A DNA stretch of 64,000 nt from Opitutaceae bacterium (GTDB lineage: Bacteria > Verrucomicrobiota > Verrucomicrobiia > Opitutales > Opitutaceae). The notes below the pieces were generated by a model. It did no database searches. It was not told where the DNA came from and saw only the letters and a program-made list of their open reading frames with translations. Where the stretch lies: assembly GCA_016794625.1 (NCBI GenBank), contig JAEUGY010000016.1:106186-170185 (forward strand), written 5' to 3'. Both the position numbers and the translations under genes were made by a program. Below, one piece after another: positions 25,669 through 34,259 of the stretch. Every line of letters starts with the position of its first letter. Position 1 is the first letter of the stretch.

Positions 25669-26808
25669 ATGACCGATCCGATGCATCCCAGCCGCATGAC
25701 GCCCCGTGAACGCCTGCTCGCCGTGTACTGCGGGCGGAAGCCCGACTGCGTCGCCTCGCTCGCCGACCTCTCCTACTGGCGGGCCGGCAATGGCGGGGGC
25801 AAGTTCATCCCCGGCAAGACGAACGGGGCGAATTTCGACGTGGTGGGGCAGCTGCTCGAGCTGCACCGGCAGACCCGCGCGGCCATCCACCTGAACGTCG
25901 GCTGTTTCTACAACGTCCGCTATGAGGGCGGTGTGAAATCGGAATCAGGCATCCGCGGTGAAACCTATCACCACCGGTTCGAGACGCCCTATGGCGTGGT
26001 CGAGGAAATCCGCGAGTGGTCGGACACGACCTTCAGCTGGCCGATCACGCACCACATGGTCCAGACGATCGAGGACCTGAAGATCATCCGTCACGTCGCC
26101 GAGAACACCCGCTACTCGGCCGACTGGGATCTCTATCGGGAGGCGGACCGGCTGGTGGGCGATCTGGGTCTGCCCGTGGTGGGCACACCCTACACGGGCA
26201 TGGGCTTTCTCATGAGCCGGTATGCCGGGGTGGAGAACACGGTGCTGTTCGCGATGGATGAGCCGGAGGAGTTTGTCGCGACGGTCGAGGCGATCAACGC
26301 CTCCCACCGCTCCGTCTTCCGTCTCATGGCCGAGGGTCCCTCCCAGGCCCTGATTGTGTCCGACAACCTTTCGTCCGATGTCCAGAGCCCGCCCTGGTTT
26401 CGCAAGTACAGTGCGGCCCACTACCGCTGGATGGCGGAGACGGCGCACGCCTGCGGCAAGCCTCTCGCGACGCACATCGACGGCCGCCTGCGCGGGTTGC
26501 TCAAGGCGGTGGTGGAGTTGGGTATTGACGCGGCGGATGCGGTGACACCCGCCCCGTGGGGCGATCTCACGCCGGAGGAGTGCCGCACGGAGGCGGGGGA
26601 CCGCCTCGTGCTTTCGGGCGGCGTGCCGCCGAGCGATTTCCATCCCCGGGTTTCCCTCGCGGCCTTTGAGCGCAGCGTGGAGGCCTGGCTTGCCCTGGCG
26701 GACCGCAGCCCGGCCCTGATTGTCGCCCCGGGCGACCAGCTGCCGCCGGATGGCGAGCTTTCGCGCGTCACCCGGATGGTCGAGATGGCGGAAGCCCGGC
26801 GGTTCTGA
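25669..26808 (+). CDS. Uroporphyrinogen decarboxylase (URO-D) family protein, probably a methyltransferase-like member
   Basis: A 379-residue protein with the TIM-barrel layout of the URO-D superfamily: MTPRERLLAVYCGRKPD at the start, GTPYTGMGFLMS, a C-terminal sheet with CGKPLATHIDGRLRGLL and LVLSGGVPPSDFHP. It lacks the surrounding haem genes and the usual HemE signature, so it is more likely one of the many paralogues acting as corrinoid- or cofactor-dependent methyltransferases or unknown enzymes. It follows the ferritin-like gene in one operon under a divergent AraC regulator. ATG 25699 is an alternative start. Confidence 0.82.
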   Translation: MTDPMHPSRMTPRERLLAVYCGRKPDCVASLADLSYWRAGNGGGKFIPGKTNGANFDVVGQLLELHRQTRAAIHLNVGCFYNVRYEGGVKSESGIRGETYHHRFETPYGVVEEIREWSDTTFSWPITHHMVQTIEDLKIIRHVAENTRYSADWDLYREADRLVGDLGLPVVGTPYTGMGFLMSRYAGVENTVLFAMDEPEEFVATVEAINASHRSVFRLMAEGPSQALIVSDNLSSDVQSPPWFRKYSAAHYRWMAETAHACGKPLATHIDGRLRGLLKAVVELGIDAADAVTPAPWGDLTPEECRTEAGDRLVLSGGVPPSDFHPRVSLAAFERSVEAWLALADRSPALIVAPGDQLPPDGELSRVTRMVEMAEARRF

Positions 26809-26939
26809 GCCCCGGTGGCACGCCCGGTGGGCGGCCTGTGTATTGGTTTTGTTACCGAACGATTCTCGTCCGGTGGGATCCCCCGCGCCAGGGTCCCGAC
26901 GTCGCCTCCATCGGCGGCGTTTCTACACCTCTATCCGTC

Positions 26940-28097
26940 ATGACCACGTCCACCCTCATCAGTAGCCTTTCCCTCACCCGCCGGGGACCGGCGCTCGCGG
27001 CCGGGCTTCTCGCCTTCGCCCTTGCGCACGTCACCTTGCCGGCGCAGGTCACTTACACCGTGATCGATCTGTCGCCCACGGGTTATTCGACCGCCAACAC
27101 CACTCGGGGCGGGCATGCCGCCGGCTTCGTTTCCGACACGGCGCTGGGCGCCACCCGGGCCACGTTGTGGTCCGGAGCGGGGGTGACCAATCTTCATCCG
27201 ACGTCGGTGGACAATGCGCAAACGGGCGCCCCCGGTCGTTCTGGAGTCGAGAGCATGGGCGGGAGCATCCAGGTCGGCTGGGCGGCGGGGGTGAGCACGG
27301 GCAACCGGGCCGTGCCCATGCTCTGGCGCGGAACCGCGGCCAGCGCGACGCAGCTCGCGATTCCGTTTGTCGGCCTCGGCGGTCAGGCCAATGCCACCGA
27401 TGGTCAACAGGTGGGCGGTTACGGCTACTCCATCAACGACGAGACCGGCACCTCCGGGCCGGCGCTGGCGCTGATGTGGGACGCGACAACGGGCGCGGTC
27501 ACGGATTTGAGTGACGGCAAAGCCTCCACCGTTTTTGGCGTCGGCGGCGGGCGTCAGGTCGGTTATGCGCTGAAGGGCAACGCTCAGGCGGCGATGTGGA
27601 GCGGCAGCAGCCGCACCCTCGTGATCCTGCACCCCAAGGACGCAGTCGTATCCTCGGCCAATGCGACCGACGGCACGCGTCAGGTGGGGTACGCGGGTTA
27701 TGACATCCGTGTCCGTCAAGAAGCCGCCAAAGGCAACAAGACGGCGCGCTTCAACTATGCCATGGAATGGCGGGGCACCGCGGCGAGCGCCCTCAATTTG
27801 CATCCCTATCCGGTGAACGTCGAAGCGAGCGTCGTCTTCACCCACAGTTATGCCCATGCGGTGGCGGGTGACTACATTGTCGGCTGGGCCAGCAACCAGA
27901 CCGCCATCAACACGCCGGGCTACAATCACGCCATCGTCTGGGGACCGGACTATCAGTCGGTCGACCTTAATCGCTTCCTGCCCGCCGGTTTCATTGGATC
28001 TCAGGCCTTCGATGTCGATGCCGATGGCATCATCTCGGGTGTGATGTTCCGCCCGAACGGCGAGCGTCACGCCGTGGTCTGGGTCCCGAACCTGTAA
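26940..28097 (+). CDS. Secreted HAF-repeat-like protein
   Basis: A 385-residue protein. ATG 26940 precedes a signal peptide (GPALAAGLLAFALAHVTLPAQ). The mature part holds irregular repeats of the pattern G..VGYA....A..W......L........A.AT(D/N)G.QVGG, as in 'extracellular repeat, HAF family' proteins; a beta-propeller-like fold is likely. There are no catalytic motifs. The length and repeat type suggest a surface or outer-membrane associated protein. It has its own upstream gap of 131 bases and is followed by a repeat block. Confidence 0.7.
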   Translation: MTTSTLISSLSLTRRGPALAAGLLAFALAHVTLPAQVTYTVIDLSPTGYSTANTTRGGHAAGFVSDTALGATRATLWSGAGVTNLHPTSVDNAQTGAPGRSGVESMGGSIQVGWAAGVSTGNRAVPMLWRGTAASATQLAIPFVGLGGQANATDGQQVGGYGYSINDETGTSGPALALMWDATTGAVTDLSDGKASTVFGVGGGRQVGYALKGNAQAAMWSGSSRTLVILHPKDAVVSSANATDGTRQVGYAGYDIRVRQEAAKGNKTARFNYAMEWRGTAASALNLHPYPVNVEASVVFTHSYAHAVAGDYIVGWASNQTAINTPGYNHAIVWGPDYQSVDLNRFLPAGFIGSQAFDVDADGIISGVMFRPNGERHAVVWVPNL

Positions 28098-28572
28098 GTC
28101 CGCGCCGCCCACGTGCCGCGCCCCCAGGAGAGCACCCTGCGAGTGCCCGTTGTCCGCGGCCCGTTGGAGGTGGCCTCGCTGAGGCCGCGACGGGACCTCC
28201 GGTCCCGCCTCCGTGCTCCGTATTCTTTACGCGACGCCAATCTCCGCGGGGTCGGCGACCCCACCTCCAACGGACACCGTCCACAACGCGCAACCGGCGC
28301 CGACGGAGCGGCGCCCTCCAGGAAAGCACCCTGCGGGATTGCCAGCCCCTCCGGGGCTGGAAGTGCGAAGGGCGAAGAGTGAAGTGCGAAACGTCGGAAA
28401 TCTGAACCCGACCCGAACACTTCAGCGTTAAAAATTCGGCGTTCAGCGTTCACCGTTGGGCGTTCCCCCGCTCCTCCGTTGGAGGTGGCCTCGCTGAGGC
28501 CGGGTGGTTTTTTGACGCGCCCCATCTCCTCTCTGGCCCGGGATTTGGGGCGGGGGCGCCCTGTCGATCGTA
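28098..28572. repeat. Intergenic repeat block between convergent genes
   Basis: No gene seen. It contains a CCAGGAGAGCACCCTGCGAGTGCCC module (about 28125-28150), a full hairpin element (28161-28273) and a GGCGCCGACGGAGCGGCGCC module (about 28297-28316). A CCAGCCCCTCCGGGGCTGG hairpin (28343-28361), an AAGTGCGAA-type array (28361-28392), a TTCAGCGTT-type array (28421-28465) and a truncated hairpin element (28476-28501) followed by T6 complete it. Confidence 0.88.
28487..28513 (+). terminator. Terminator-like hairpin from truncated repeat
   Basis: A perfect 6-bp stem GGCCTC/GAGGCC with a 3-base loop, then GGGTGG and six T. It lies downstream of the HAF-like gene, about 390 bases after its stop. 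The 6-base gap before the T-tract makes it weaker than a standard intrinsic terminator. Confidence 0.4.
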
Positions 28573-31500
28573 TCAGCTAAGCGGTTGCAGGCCGATGGTG
28601 CCCTGCAGCCGGTTCAGGTAGTCCGGGGCGGAGATGCCGGCCAGTTCCTGCTGTGCCTGCCGTAACCGCTCTTGGATACCAAGCCGGGCGGCGACGTCGG
28701 CGTAATGCGGCTGGTCGAGGAAGAGCTCCAGCGACTTGACGTGCTGGGACCACAGCCGCTGGTCGGCGCGCTGCTTGGCCTGTAGGCGCTCGGCGTACCA
28801 GGAGCTGCCGAGCAGGTGCTCCCGGGTGAAGAGCTGGCGCACCGCGGGAGAGCGCAGACCCTGGCCGTCGGCCGTCTGCCCGTGCGCCATGATTTCGAGC
28901 AGCGCGCGCAGCGGCGGGCAGGCCAGACCAGCGCTGCCGTCGTTGAAATAGCTTTCCGCCACGCGACGATGCGTGGCCAGGATGTTGTCCATGCCGTCGG
29001 CAAACACCGCCATGTCCTGCAATTCGGGCCGCAGCATCTCCTCGGTGAAGACGACGTGCGGGTGCGCGAAGACGCGCGCGAAGTAGATCCGGATGAAGGC
29101 CGTGGTGATGCGGTAACCCAGGCGGCTCGCCGCAACCGTCTTGCCCGCGTATTCGAAGTCGACGCAGGGCTCGAGGCAGCCGTCGGCAATGAGCGAACGC
29201 GCGCTGCGCTCGCTCGGCGACATGCGCGCGAACACCTCGGGCACGAGCAGGCTGATGTCATGATCGACGCGCACCTTCGGGCCGACGTAGCCTGCGGCGG
29301 AGAGGAAGACGTCGTGGCCGGTCAGGATCAGCGACACCAGCGTGGCGTTGAGGTCGATGATCGGAGGCAGCGCATTGAAGGGACTCTTGGTCAGCGCGCC
29401 CTCGGAACCGGCGCCGGTCGTGGACGGCGATTTTCCCGTCATCGAGCTGATGAACTCCATGAAGAGCTCCGGCAGCTCCATGTGATGGATGGGATTGAAG
29501 ACACAGAGCGGCCGGATCCCGGGCTCGGGCGGATTGTTCCGGCGGCCCGGCACCACCAGGTGAACCGGCGTCAGCGGCACCTGCCCGACCGGGGTGAGTT
29601 TGCGGTGCAGGCTCTGGCTGAGGTGGGCGAGGGCCGTCTGGTGCGGCCGCGAGAGGTCGGGGCGCAGCTGCAGGTAGCGGGGGTTCTTCGAGGGTTTGCC
29701 GTCCACCATGCGCGGATGCGCGGAGGAGACAAAATAGGCGGGCGCGGCCCCCTCGGCGGCGCGGCGGATGAGGCGCTTCATCGGCCCGGTGTAGGCGGAA
29801 AAGCCGATCGCGTCCTCGACGAGGGCGCGCGCGTCAGCCTGGGTCAGCGGCGCATAGTTGGAGAGGAAGTTGCCGGGCAGCGAGATGTCCAGCTCCGCCT
29901 GGATGTCGTATCCGCGGTGGATGGCTTCGTCGGGTCGCTGGAAGAGCCGCTTTTCGCAGTTCTGCACGAACTTGAGCGAATGGGTGGCCGCGGCCCCGGG
30001 GCGGCTCTGCGCGGAGACCGGCTGGTCGACCTGGGCCGGCGGCACCACGACGGAGGCCGTGATGTCATCCTCGAGCTGGACCTTGGCCGCGGGATGGAAA
30101 TCGTGGCGCAGGCCGAAGACGCGCCACGAACCGTCCGTGGCGAAGCCGACGCGCAGGGTATTCACCACGATGCGACGACCATCGTGACGGAGCTCGTTCG
30201 CCGGGCGGCCGTTGATCTGGTCGACCGAAAACCGGCTGCGCCAGGCGGGACCCCAGTCCGGCTGGTAGAACCGCTTGACGACGAAGACCAGCTCCTTGAT
30301 GTGCGGCGGAATCGACCGCAGCCAGGCGTTGTAGGCGTCGGAGTAATCGTGGGGGGAGGGCGTGAGCAGCTTGATCACGCTGCCAAACGAGCGCTCCGGG
30401 CTGAGGATGGGGCGGCGGTCCGGGGTGCCGCGCACGGTGCGAAAGCGATCGGAAAAGTCGCGGGCGAGGATGTCCGCCACCTGGTCCATGTCGCGTTCGA
30501 AGTCGGCGACAAAGACATTGCCGGAGATGATGGCGTCGGAGATGGCCTTGGAAATTTCCGACTTGCCGCCGCCGGACACGGTGCACGGCTTGTGGCAGAC
30601 GGTGCCCTCGGCCACGGTGCCGATCAGGCGCCAGAGCGCACTGCCGCCCGACCCGGGCTCGAGGTGCACGCGGTATCCACCGGGGCGCATGTAGGTCTTG
30701 CCGGCGAGCAGTTTGATCTGTCGCTGGGTGCCCTCGGCGCTGGTCCAGGTCACGGTCTGGTCGCGCAGGCTGAAGTGCGCCTGCTCGGGCACGAGCACGA
30801 CGCCTTCGAGCTGGGTGTCGAGGGCGTGTCCCTCGGGCTGGAGGATGAACCGGGCGGGATCCCGCGCCACCACATCCGCGACGCGGTAGTGTTCGGGTTC
30901 GCCGAAGGCTTCGAATTCGATGCCGAGATCGTAGCTGGGAAACACGAGGGCGCCGCCGGCGTGCTCCTCCTCGGCCGAGCCGTAGAGGTTGGCGGCGTAG
31001 CTGATCTGGGTCTTCACCTCTTTCTTGCAGTAGCCGTAGTAGTTGTCGGCGATGAGGGTGACCATCACCCCGCGGGCATCGCGGGCGCAGACCTTGAACG
31101 CGGAGCCTCCGTTGTAGAGCTCGTCCTCGGTCTTCCAACACATGCCGTCGCGGCGCTGCCGGGGCGTGGCCAGGTTCCAGTGCGGCAGTCCGAGGAGGGT
31201 CTTGGGCAGGCGGGTCAGATGCGGGGCGAGGATGACGCAGCCGGTGTGGCCCGACCAGCCGTGGATATCGAGGGCGGCGTCGTTCTCCGGCAGGTGCGGG
31301 TCGCCGGCGTTGCCAAAGATGGATTCGACGAAATCGAGATTCGAAACGAGTGAACCCGGCGCGAAAAACCGGATCTCCATGCGCTTCTCCGGCGTGAACC
31401 CGGGCACGGCGGGCACCACCAGGGGTCGGAGCAGGAGCGAGACGAAACACTCCGCGGACGAGGTCCCTCCGGCCGTAAACGGGAGCCGGGCCAGTTCAGG

Positions 31501-32007
31501 CGGGGGGTTGAGGGCGTAGCCGAGGAGCTTGGAAAAGGTCAGCCGCGGCACCGCGAACTTGTCGTCCGGCACCGGCAGGCCGCCATCGGCCACATGGAAC
31601 ACCCCCTGGGTGGTGCGCCGGTCATTGACGGGGTTGTGCAGCACCCCGTTGTGCAGACGGTAGCTCTTCAGCAGCGGCGACTCATAGGTGTCACCCCCCG
31701 GCGGCAGCGAAAGCTCGCGCGCCATGCCGGGCTCATCGAGCACGAAGGTCCGGGCCGGCAGCCGCGGGGCGGGGCCGAGGTCCGACAGGTACACGTGCAG
31801 AAAATGCTGAATCCGCGCGTCGGCCGGACAGAGGCGGTCGGCGAGCTGGCGCGTGATTTCGCGGTGACGGGCAAAGATCGGTGACGTAAGCTTCGTCCAG
31901 GTCGCACTCTGCGCATCTTCGACCGTCGGGCAGCCGAGCAGGGCGAGACGCAGATTGATGGCATGCTGAAGCGTGTGGCGATCGGCGGGGGCCTGGAGGT
32001 GGGTCAT
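28573..32007 (-). CDS. 1144-residue protein, candidate diphosphate-dependent (PPi-type) PEP carboxykinase
   Basis: A single very long frame with no signal peptide or transmembrane helix. Striking conserved-looking blocks are HGWSGHTGCVILAPHLTRLP (250-269), YYGYCKKEVKTQISYAAN (323-340), a glycine-rich KPCTVSGGGKSEISK (473-487) resembling a phosphate-binding loop, and RVDHDISLLVPEVF near residue 900. The size and phosphate-loop style fit the PPi-type phosphoenolpyruvate carboxykinases known from Entamoeba and Propionibacterium. These interconvert PEP, CO2 and phosphate with oxaloacetate and diphosphate. The assignment rests on memory of that family, not on a search. If wrong, it is a conserved cytoplasmic protein of unknown function. 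It is monocistronic. Confidence 0.55.
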   Translation of the reverse strand: MTHLQAPADRHTLQHAINLRLALLGCPTVEDAQSATWTKLTSPIFARHREITRQLADRLCPADARIQHFLHVYLSDLGPAPRLPARTFVLDEPGMARELSLPPGGDTYESPLLKSYRLHNGVLHNPVNDRRTTQGVFHVADGGLPVPDDKFAVPRLTFSKLLGYALNPPPELARLPFTAGGTSSAECFVSLLLRPLVVPAVPGFTPEKRMEIRFFAPGSLVSNLDFVESIFGNAGDPHLPENDAALDIHGWSGHTGCVILAPHLTRLPKTLLGLPHWNLATPRQRRDGMCWKTEDELYNGGSAFKVCARDARGVMVTLIADNYYGYCKKEVKTQISYAANLYGSAEEEHAGGALVFPSYDLGIEFEAFGEPEHYRVADVVARDPARFILQPEGHALDTQLEGVVLVPEQAHFSLRDQTVTWTSAEGTQRQIKLLAGKTYMRPGGYRVHLEPGSGGSALWRLIGTVAEGTVCHKPCTVSGGGKSEISKAISDAIISGNVFVADFERDMDQVADILARDFSDRFRTVRGTPDRRPILSPERSFGSVIKLLTPSPHDYSDAYNAWLRSIPPHIKELVFVVKRFYQPDWGPAWRSRFSVDQINGRPANELRHDGRRIVVNTLRVGFATDGSWRVFGLRHDFHPAAKVQLEDDITASVVVPPAQVDQPVSAQSRPGAAATHSLKFVQNCEKRLFQRPDEAIHRGYDIQAELDISLPGNFLSNYAPLTQADARALVEDAIGFSAYTGPMKRLIRRAAEGAAPAYFVSSAHPRMVDGKPSKNPRYLQLRPDLSRPHQTALAHLSQSLHRKLTPVGQVPLTPVHLVVPGRRNNPPEPGIRPLCVFNPIHHMELPELFMEFISSMTGKSPSTTGAGSEGALTKSPFNALPPIIDLNATLVSLILTGHDVFLSAAGYVGPKVRVDHDISLLVPEVFARMSPSERSARSLIADGCLEPCVDFEYAGKTVAASRLGYRITTAFIRIYFARVFAHPHVVFTEEMLRPELQDMAVFADGMDNILATHRRVAESYFNDGSAGLACPPLRALLEIMAHGQTADGQGLRSPAVRQLFTREHLLGSSWYAERLQAKQRADQRLWSQHVKSLELFLDQPHYADVAARLGIQERLRQAQQELAGISAPDYLNRLQGTIGLQPLS

Positions 32008-32101
32008 ACGATGGAAGTGGCGAAGTCAGGGCGTCGCGGCGGGGAGGCTAGGCGAAAAGCGGGGGCATCGACAATGCGTGGATTGTGAAAGTCTGCGCGT
32101 C

Positions 32102-32551
32102 TTATCCGGTCGTGCGCAGGAGGCGGCGCAGCCAGACCCAAAGCACCACGCCCCGGGCGGTCCAGGCGAGCGTCCGGATCCAATTGCCCGCCGTGAGCCG
32201 GCCGAGGCGTTCGGCGTCGTAACCCGTCACGGAAAGCTCCTGATGCAACGGTACTTGAATAAACGCGGTGGACGCCCAAACCACGGCGAGGAAGGCCGCC
32301 GCCAACCAGGGCAGGGAGTCGCGGGGAGCCGACAGCACCGCTCCGAGCGCCAGCAGGAGCTCGACGGTCATCAAGGGAGCGACAATCCAACCGATTCGGT
32401 TCATTTCTGCGGAGTGAAAAGCGGGGAATTCGGCGGGCCCCACCAAGGCGAACAAGGGGTAGAGCACCCCTTGCACGACCCAAATGAGTCCACAGAGAAA
32501 GGCGGTCAGCACGAGTTGCGCCAGAACCAGGGTTGGCAGGGAGGGACGCAT
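32102..32551 (-). CDS. Four-helix membrane protein, DUF1772-like
   Basis: A 149-residue protein with four hydrophobic helices. WVVQGVLYPLFALVG, EFPAFHSAEMNRIGWIVAPLM and the late FIQVPLHQEL resemble the DUF1772/anthrone-oxygenase-like family of small membrane proteins. The reaction, if any, is unknown. It starts 43 bases from the divergent ExoD gene and ends 94 bases after the start of the large candidate PEPCK gene. A simple membrane-protein role is also possible. Confidence 0.65.
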   Translation of the reverse strand: MRPSLPTLVLAQLVLTAFLCGLIWVVQGVLYPLFALVGPAEFPAFHSAEMNRIGWIVAPLMTVELLLALGAVLSAPRDSLPWLAAAFLAVVWASTAFIQVPLHQELSVTGYDAERLGRLTAGNWIRTLAWTARGVVLWVWLRRLLRTTG

Positions 32552-32593
32552 GCGGAGGGCATTCAGATCCGTGTCGCCCGGGTGCGCAACCGC

Positions 32594-33352
32594 ATGTTGT
32601 GGGCGGCACCGGTTTCGGCGTCGGGGGAACGGCGCGCTTGCGTGTGGGCGGGAGCTGGGTTCGATGCCAGGGACTTAACACCCACGTTCTTGGATCCTTC
32701 CACCGGCACTTCTTCCGCAGCGGGCTCGGCCGCCCCGCTTACCTTGGGACAGGAATTGGGCGCACTGGCCCGTCGTTTGCCGAACGAGGACATGACGCTC
32801 GGGGACCTGATGAAGGAGCTGGGCGCGCGGGTCTCCGCCTTGCTCATCCTGGTCTGCGCGCTGCCGTTCTGCGCCCCGATCACGATCCCGGGTCTGTCGA
32901 CTCCGTTTGGTCTGGTCATTGCCTTCCTGGCCGCCCGCTACGCCGCGGGTCTGCCTCCCTGGCTGCCGCGGCGGCTGCGGCAGGTGGTGCTGCCACCCAA
33001 GGTCCTTGCGCGCATCCTGGAGGTGGGCGGCAAGATCATCTCCTGGTTTGAGGCACGCCTGAAGCGTCGGTGGGCGATCGTGGTCGATGCGCGATGGAAA
33101 CTGCGCCTGCACGCCATCGTCATCGTGCTGGCCGCACTGGTCCTCATGCTTCCGTTGCCGCCGTTCCCCCCATTCACCAACACGTTGCCCGCCCTGGTCA
33201 TTGTGATCCTCACGTTGAGCACCTTGGAACGGGATGGTGCCGGGGTGATCTTCGGACACGGGCTGTTTGTCGGGACGCTGATCTATTTTGCGTTCTGGGC
33301 GGCGATCATTTGGGAGGCGATCACCCGCATCGCCGGCAAGTTCGGGCTGTGA
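32594..33352 (+). CDS. ExoD-family (exopolysaccharide synthesis) membrane protein
   Basis: 252 residues from ATG 32594. The conserved part begins later, at LTLGQELGALARRLPNEDMT, and the first ~50 residues look unconserved, so a downstream TTG or GTG start is possible. ExoD hallmarks are LGDLMKELGARVSALLILVC, LPFCAPITIPGLSTPFGLVI and four or five hydrophobic helices. Family members affect exopolysaccharide production and alkali tolerance in rhizobia; the biochemical role is unknown. The fdhD-like gene follows 64 bases later. Confidence 0.82.
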   Translation: MLWAAPVSASGERRACVWAGAGFDARDLTPTFLDPSTGTSSAAGSAAPLTLGQELGALARRLPNEDMTLGDLMKELGARVSALLILVCALPFCAPITIPGLSTPFGLVIAFLAARYAAGLPPWLPRRLRQVVLPPKVLARILEVGGKIISWFEARLKRRWAIVVDARWKLRLHAIVIVLAALVLMLPLPPFPPFTNTLPALVIVILTLSTLERDGAGVIFGHGLFVGTLIYFAFWAAIIWEAITRIAGKFGL

Positions 33353-33416
33353 CGCGACGCCTGGGTCGAACCACCTCGCGGATTGCGTCGCGGCGGGCTC
33401 CGGGCAGCCTTGGCTC

Positions 33417-34232
33417 ATGAACCGTTCCTCTCCCCGCACGAGCTCCGTGGACCTCGTGCGCTGGCAGTCCGGGGTCCCGTGGGCGGTGGAGGACCAGGTG
33501 GCGGTGGAGGAACCGCTCGAAATCCGGGTCGGCGGTCGGAGCCTGGCGGTCGTCATGCGCACCCCCGGCCACGATCGGGAACTGGCGGCGGGTTTTCTGC
33601 TCACGGAGGGCGTGGTGTCTTCGGGTCGCGAACTGCTCGACCTCGTGTATTGCAGCGACACGTCCACGCCCTCGGAAAACATCCTCAACGCCGTGCTCGC
33701 ACCCGGGGTTGCGATGGATTGGGAGCGGCTGCAACGGCACACGTTTTCCTCCTCCAGCTGCGGCCTGTGCGGCAAAGCCAGCATCGAGGCGGTCCGGGTG
33801 CGCTGCGCCCCGCTGGCCGCGACCGCGGAACCGGTCTCGGCTGCGGTGCTGGCGGCGCTGCCGGACCGGCTGCGGGCGGCGCAGGCGGACTTCGCGGTCA
33901 CGGGCGGCCTTCACGCGAGTGGGCTGTTCACCGCCGCGGGTGAACTCCGGGTCCTGCGGGAGGACGTGGGCCGCCACAACGCCCTCGACAAAGTGGTGGG
34001 CTGGGCGCTGCAGCGCGATACGTTGCCCCTTGCGGGACACCTGCTGCTCGTCAGCGGCCGGGTGTCGTTCGAACTCATGCAAAAGGCCTTGGTTGCTGGA
34101 ATCTCCTGCGTGGCAGCCATTTCCGCTCCGACCAGCCTGGCGGTCGCGTTTGCCCGCGAGTCGGGCCAGACCTTGGTGGGGTTTGTGCGCGGGTCGCGGC
34201 TCAATGTTTACGCGGGCACATTGTCCGCTTAA
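33417..34232 (+). CDS. fdhD: Formate dehydrogenase accessory sulfurtransferase FdhD
   Basis: A 271-residue cytoplasmic protein. The start is ATG 33417, after the repeat-free gap; an in-frame ATG at 33288 would overlap the ExoD gene. FdhD features are VAVEEPLEIRVGG, MRTPGHDRELAAGFLLTEG, the redox motif SSCGLCGK (the two Cys carry persulfide sulfur), DVGRHNALDKVVG and a late SGRVSFELMQKA. It transfers sulfur from a cysteine desulfurase to the molybdenum bis-MGD cofactor of formate dehydrogenases and related enzymes. No molybdoenzyme gene is in the window, so its client must be elsewhere. Confidence 0.93.
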   Translation: MNRSSPRTSSVDLVRWQSGVPWAVEDQVAVEEPLEIRVGGRSLAVVMRTPGHDRELAAGFLLTEGVVSSGRELLDLVYCSDTSTPSENILNAVLAPGVAMDWERLQRHTFSSSSCGLCGKASIEAVRVRCAPLAATAEPVSAAVLAALPDRLRAAQADFAVTGGLHASGLFTAAGELRVLREDVGRHNALDKVVGWALQRDTLPLAGHLLLVSGRVSFELMQKALVAGISCVAAISAPTSLAVAFARESGQTLVGFVRGSRLNVYAGTLSA

Positions 34233-34259
34233 TCAGGTCGCAGAAAGCTCCTGGTCACC

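Noticed and set aside
28816..31353. An 845-codon plus-strand frame
   Set aside because: Antisense shadow of the 1144-residue minus-strand gene; low-complexity composition and no recognisable motif.
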